This document shows, piece after piece, positions 48,238-50,922 of a stretch of DNA of 50,922 nt; within the stretch, counting starts at the first letter, position 1; each line of letters starts with the position of its first letter. The DNA comes from Ruminococcus sp. GTDB taxonomy: Bacteria; Bacillota; Clostridia; Oscillospirales; Ruminococcaceae. A program made the translations under genes and the position numbers. The DNA is taken from NCBI GenBank assembly GCA_017462565.1, contig JAFTQW010000022.1:1-50922 (forward strand), in the 5' to 3' direction. The notes under the pieces are model-generated. The model was not told the origin of the DNA. It worked only from the letters and a program-made list of their open reading frames with translations, and searched no databases.

Positions 48238-49800
48238 TTAAAACAAAAACCGCCCGAGCTGTACTTGCCCGAAGCGGAATAAATCAAAACACATAATAAA
48301 CACTGGTGGGGCAACCCTTTCTAAAAACAAACCCTCTTCTGTCTTATTAGCATTTTCTTCTATTTCAGACAACAATAAATCATTAATTGTTACTGGGTTA
48401 TCTCCGGAATTAAATATCAAAGTAATTTTATCATCATATAAGTATATTTTATTAATAAATATATTTATCAGAGTTCTTCTATATTTGATATCGTCAGCAT
48501 TTCCTTTTTTCAGAGATTTTAAAAAGAATTTGATAGCTGGCACTGTTAATATCGGTGTTAGTTCTTCTTCTAAAGCAATTTGTTTTTCTATTTCAGCGTG
48601 TTCTTTTTCTAAAATTGGAATTCGTTCATATAAAGATTTTCTTACTGTATCAATATCACATTCCATGATAGCATCTACTGCGTTTCTATGTTTTCTTTCA
48701 TTTTCAGCCAAACTCTTTTTCAAGTACTTTAAATTAGTAGTATCTTTTTCAGATTCACAGATTGCAACGATTTCTTTTGCTATTTTATCTATATTTTTAT
48801 CAGTTAATATTTTTCTACACTCTGAAACAACTAAATCCTCAATATACTCCTTGCTAACTCTTTTCTTTTTACACTGTTTCCTTTTTGTTCCATTACATAT
48901 ATAATATCTATATACCTTTCCTTGTTTGCCAGTCCCAGAAAATCCAGTCATCATTTCTTTGCAAATACCGCAAAACAATTTAGTCATAAGCAGATATTCA
49001 ACCTTAGCTCTTGCTCTTGCAGGAGCTTTTTTGTTTTTATTCATAATTTCAGCCACTTTATTAAATAGTTCGTCTGAAACGATACGAGGAATACCATTTG
49101 CTGTTTCTGTTCCTTTATATGTGTATATTCCGATATATCTCTTATTTTTTAGAATAGAATGTAATGAGTTTTTATTAAACGGAACACCTCTTGATGTTTT
49201 TACCCCTTGCGCATTCAATTGATTCGTTATTTCTGTTACGGTTTTACCATTGGCATAACTTTCAAATATGAATTGGACGATAGGGGCGGTATTTGGGTCA
49301 ATCTGAAAGCTCTTATCTTCCCCGACTTTATATCCAAGAGCAATATTTCCACCCGTAGACAAACATTTCGCGGCATTTAAATTCATACCTCTTTTAACAC
49401 TTTGAGAAAGTTCTGCGGAATAATATTCAGCCATTCCTTCCAAAACGCTCTCTACTAATATTCCGCTTGCATCTTCGCTTATATTTTCTCTTGCTGAAAT
49501 TACTTTGACACCATTCTTTTTTAATTTTGCTTTATATGTAGCGCTGTCATATCTGTTTCGAGTGAATCTGTCCAGTTGGTAAACAACTATATACTGAAAG
49601 TTTTTTCTGGAACTGTCTGAAATCATTTTTAAAAATTCCGGTCGTTTATCAGTTGTACCTGAAATTGCTCTGTCTATATATTTTTTAATGACATTATAAC
49701 CGTTTCTCTCACAAAATTCGTAGCATTCTTTTAACTGTCCCTCAATACTTGTTTCATTCTGATTATGAGAAGAATATCGGCAATAAATAACTGCATTCAT
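48238..49800 (-). CDS. Large serine recombinase
   Basis: A 520-residue site-specific recombinase. Resolvase domain (about 1-150) with AVIYCRYSSHNQNETSIEGQ (nucleophile Ser10/11) and YQLDRFTRNRYDSATYK. A recombinase domain (about 160-270) has GGNIALGYKVGEDKSF and LKNKRYIGIYTYKG. A zinc ribbon starts LFCGICKEMMTG (about 295-335), and a coiled coil lies at about 350-420. It integrates or excises mobile DNA at short att sites. The end (PPVFIMCFDLFRFGQVQLG) looks like read-through of unrelated sequence. No other integrative-element genes are here except the transposase upstream. It has its own promoter at 49845-49873. Confidence 0.9.
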   Translation of the reverse strand: MNAVIYCRYSSHNQNETSIEGQLKECYEFCERNGYNVIKKYIDRAISGTTDKRPEFLKMISDSSRKNFQYIVVYQLDRFTRNRYDSATYKAKLKKNGVKVISARENISEDASGILVESVLEGMAEYYSAELSQSVKRGMNLNAAKCLSTGGNIALGYKVGEDKSFQIDPNTAPIVQFIFESYANGKTVTEITNQLNAQGVKTSRGVPFNKNSLHSILKNKRYIGIYTYKGTETANGIPRIVSDELFNKVAEIMNKNKKAPARARAKVEYLLMTKLFCGICKEMMTGFSGTGKQGKVYRYYICNGTKRKQCKKKRVSKEYIEDLVVSECRKILTDKNIDKIAKEIVAICESEKDTTNLKYLKKSLAENERKHRNAVDAIMECDIDTVRKSLYERIPILEKEHAEIEKQIALEEELTPILTVPAIKFFLKSLKKGNADDIKYRRTLINIFINKIYLYDDKITLIFNSGDNPVTINDLLLSEIEENANKTEEGLFLERVAPPVFIMCFDLFRFGQVQLGRFLF

Positions 49801-49844
49801 TTCTTGACATCCTTTCTAATGGATTAGGGTTTATGTTATTTATA

Positions 49845-49873
49845 ATTATAAGATGTTTTCGTAAAGAAGTCAA
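49845..49873 (-). promoter_or_regulatory. Promoter of the serine recombinase
   Basis: Minus strand TTGACT (49873-49868), 17-bp spacer, TATAAT (49850-49845), 45 bases before the start codon. It may now also drive the cobalamin operon by read-through. Confidence 0.8.
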
Positions 49874-49893
49874 CTATCATTTGGTTATTGAAA

Positions 49894-50727
49894 TTAATAC
49901 ATCATACCCTTTAATATCTCACAAAATATAAATTTTGCATTTTTATTTCTGCGATTGAATTTATAGCAACACTCTTCCAGACACAAATCATAATTTAAGT
50001 ATGAACAAGAGCTTTGCCGACCACCGAGCAGTCGACGATTTAAAATTTCATATACAACATCTTCAATAAGTGGTAGCATTTTGCTGCCGCTTTTTCTTTT
50101 TATTAAGGTAAGATAATATTTCTCTGGAACTTTCGCATATATGTTTATTCCATTAGTTCTTATTGTGCTCCCAATTGCAATATTTTTTTTAATAAATGAA
50201 AAGTAATCTGTTTGTGAGTGAAGTTCCATGCATATTTGACCATATTCATTTTCTCTATTCTCAACTGCAATATAAGTATGATAAGGGAAACCGTCTGCAT
50301 CAGATTTGATAAAAACATCATCTACAATAACAGTACCTTTCAGTTTTGGCTTTTCACATCTGCTGATTGCTGTTCTTAATTTATTGAGAACGGACAAAGC
50401 TGTGTGATAACTGCCGAGGTCAATCATATTCTGCATTTCAAGCGCATTTGCACAGCCTGTTTCATTTGCGATATACCAAGCTGATTTTAACCATTTTGAA
50501 ATGGGTAAATGTGATCTCTGTAAAAGCGTTCCTGAAATAACTGTAGACTGATATCCGCATTTCTTACACTTATATTTCATGTCCCCCACTTTCCAGTGTT
50601 CATTGTGCGAGCATCTCAGACATTTCCAGCCTTTTTCCCACCTTAGATTGTATAAATAATCAATGCACTTCTGTTCATTATCGAAAATATGTTCAAATTC
50701 CTCAAAGTAGTTTTTATTTGTTTCCAT
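49894..50727 (-). CDS. IS1595/ISXO2-type transposase, possibly inactive
   Basis: A 277-residue protein. N-terminal zinc ribbon (about 36-60) with CLRCSHNEHWKVG and YKCKKCGYQ, the region SGTLLQRSHLPISKW typical of ISXO2-like transposases, then the DDE domain: first Asp in TVIVDDVFIKSD, later RRLLGGRQSS and LCLEECCYKFNRRN (usual form FCFRFNRR). The usual TDG motif around the second Asp reads RTNGINIY, so N192 replaces Asp (codon AAT). Clear terminal repeats were not found. The -10 box lies so close to the ATG that the message would be almost leaderless. Confidence 0.82.
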   Translation of the reverse strand: METNKNYFEEFEHIFDNEQKCIDYLYNLRWEKGWKCLRCSHNEHWKVGDMKYKCKKCGYQSTVISGTLLQRSHLPISKWLKSAWYIANETGCANALEMQNMIDLGSYHTALSVLNKLRTAISRCEKPKLKGTVIVDDVFIKSDADGFPYHTYIAVENRENEYGQICMELHSQTDYFSFIKKNIAIGSTIRTNGINIYAKVPEKYYLTLIKRKSGSKMLPLIEDVVYEILNRRLLGGRQSSCSYLNYDLCLEECCYKFNRRNKNAKFIFCEILKGMMY

Positions 50728-50733
50728 GTCTTT

Positions 50734-50762
50734 ATTATATCATACTGTTTTAAGTTCGTCAA
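50734..50762 (-). promoter_or_regulatory. Promoter of the IS1595-type transposase
   Basis: Minus strand TTGACG (50762-50757), 17-bp spacer, TATAAT (50739-50734). Only 6 bases separate the -10 box from the ATG at 50727. Confidence 0.75.
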
Positions 50763-50779
50763 GTGCATAGTAAGGTAGT

Positions 50780-50922
50780 GCCACGGCAACAGCATTTACA
50801 TTTTATCAGAAAAGTGGTAAAATAGAAGAATGAAGATAGAAAGATTAACAGAACGGCTTTCCGAACTCACAGATCCGAGGAGGACGAGATACGGAAATAT
50901 CCGACATAAGCTTGAAGATATC
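50780..50922 (+). mobile_element. 5' part of an ISAs1-family insertion sequence
   Basis: Starts with the 20-bp terminal repeat (50780-50799), the exact inverse of the one at 123-142, followed by the transposase start. The rest is off the window. Same orientation as the copy at the left edge. Confidence 0.8.
50830..50922 (+). CDS. ISAs1 family transposase, N-terminal fragment
   Basis: 31 codons from ATG 50830 to the window end. The segment RLTERLSELTDPRRTRYGN and then IRHKLEDI is the typical N-terminal DDE_Tnp_1-associated pattern of ISAs1 transposases (DPR, then a HKL.DIL helix). The ribosome site is weak. It continues beyond the window. Confidence 0.75.
   Translation, partial: MKIERLTERLSELTDPRRTRYGNIRHKLEDI

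Noticed and set aside
1-50922. Composite transposon defined by the two ISAs1 ends
   Set aside because: Only fragments are visible, no matching target duplications were found, and an assembly break at a repeated IS explains the same pattern. Kept only as an open finding.

Overview
The window looks like chromosomal DNA of a low-GC, cellulose-degrading gut Firmicute of the Ruminococcus type (Oscillospiraceae). The signs are a type I dockerin protein with a poly-Thr linker, a GH9 cellulase domain, LPXTG pili with their own sortases, a folT-type THF riboswitch, a complete-looking lower anaerobic B12 pathway, and many near-consensus sigma-A promoters with 17-bp spacers. No species can be fixed from the sequence alone. 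No tRNA, rRNA, CRISPR array or prophage was seen.

Layout. 1-142 is the 3' end of an ISAs1-family insertion sequence, and 50780-50922 is the 5' end of an ISAs1-family element in the same orientation, so both edges lie inside copies of one repeated IS. 230-784: a self-operator-bearing ribbon-helix-helix regulator and a small acidic protein. 821-3675 (minus): an orphan OmpR-type response regulator and a NifU-like/GGGtGRT pair. 4085-5509 (minus): a secreted GLUG-repeat dockerin protein. 5610-7706 (plus): promoter, THF riboswitch, folT and folC. 7964-11507: type III pantothenate kinase (coaX), divergent from an operon of an unknown protein, coaBC and a D-lactate dehydrogenase. Dispersed palindromic repeats and a 148-bp MITE-like element lie between these groups.

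11882-26388 is a pilus operon: small coiled-coil protein, signal peptidase I, a giant surface protein of about 3,070 residues, backbone pilin, class C sortase, second pilin and a second sortase. In the giant protein a whole GH9 cellulase plus about 750 residues of beta-modules sits inside a single Cna_B domain, whose two halves lie about 1,230 residues apart. This predicts a cellulase displayed on, or at the tip of, a covalent pilus, an alternative to a dockerin-based cellulosome.

27187-33006 (minus) is a B12-riboswitch-controlled uptake operon: lipoprotein cobaltochelatase CbiK, a two-repeat lipoprotein, and a BtuFCD-like ABC transporter. A 162-bp foldback element sits between its promoter and the riboswitch. 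33081-48223 (minus) is a tightly overlapping cobalamin biosynthesis operon running cbiD-F-G-H-J-ET-A, small membrane protein, cobT-U-S, CobU-like, cobC, cbiB, cobD, cbiP, cobA, cbiC. cbiL and the precorrin-2 genes are absent. Just upstream of cbiD is a mobile island: a large serine recombinase (whose stop codon overlaps the cbiD ribosome site), an IS1595/ISXO2-type transposase with a changed catalytic Asp, and the ISAs1 copy. The island separates the operon from any original promoter or riboswitch.
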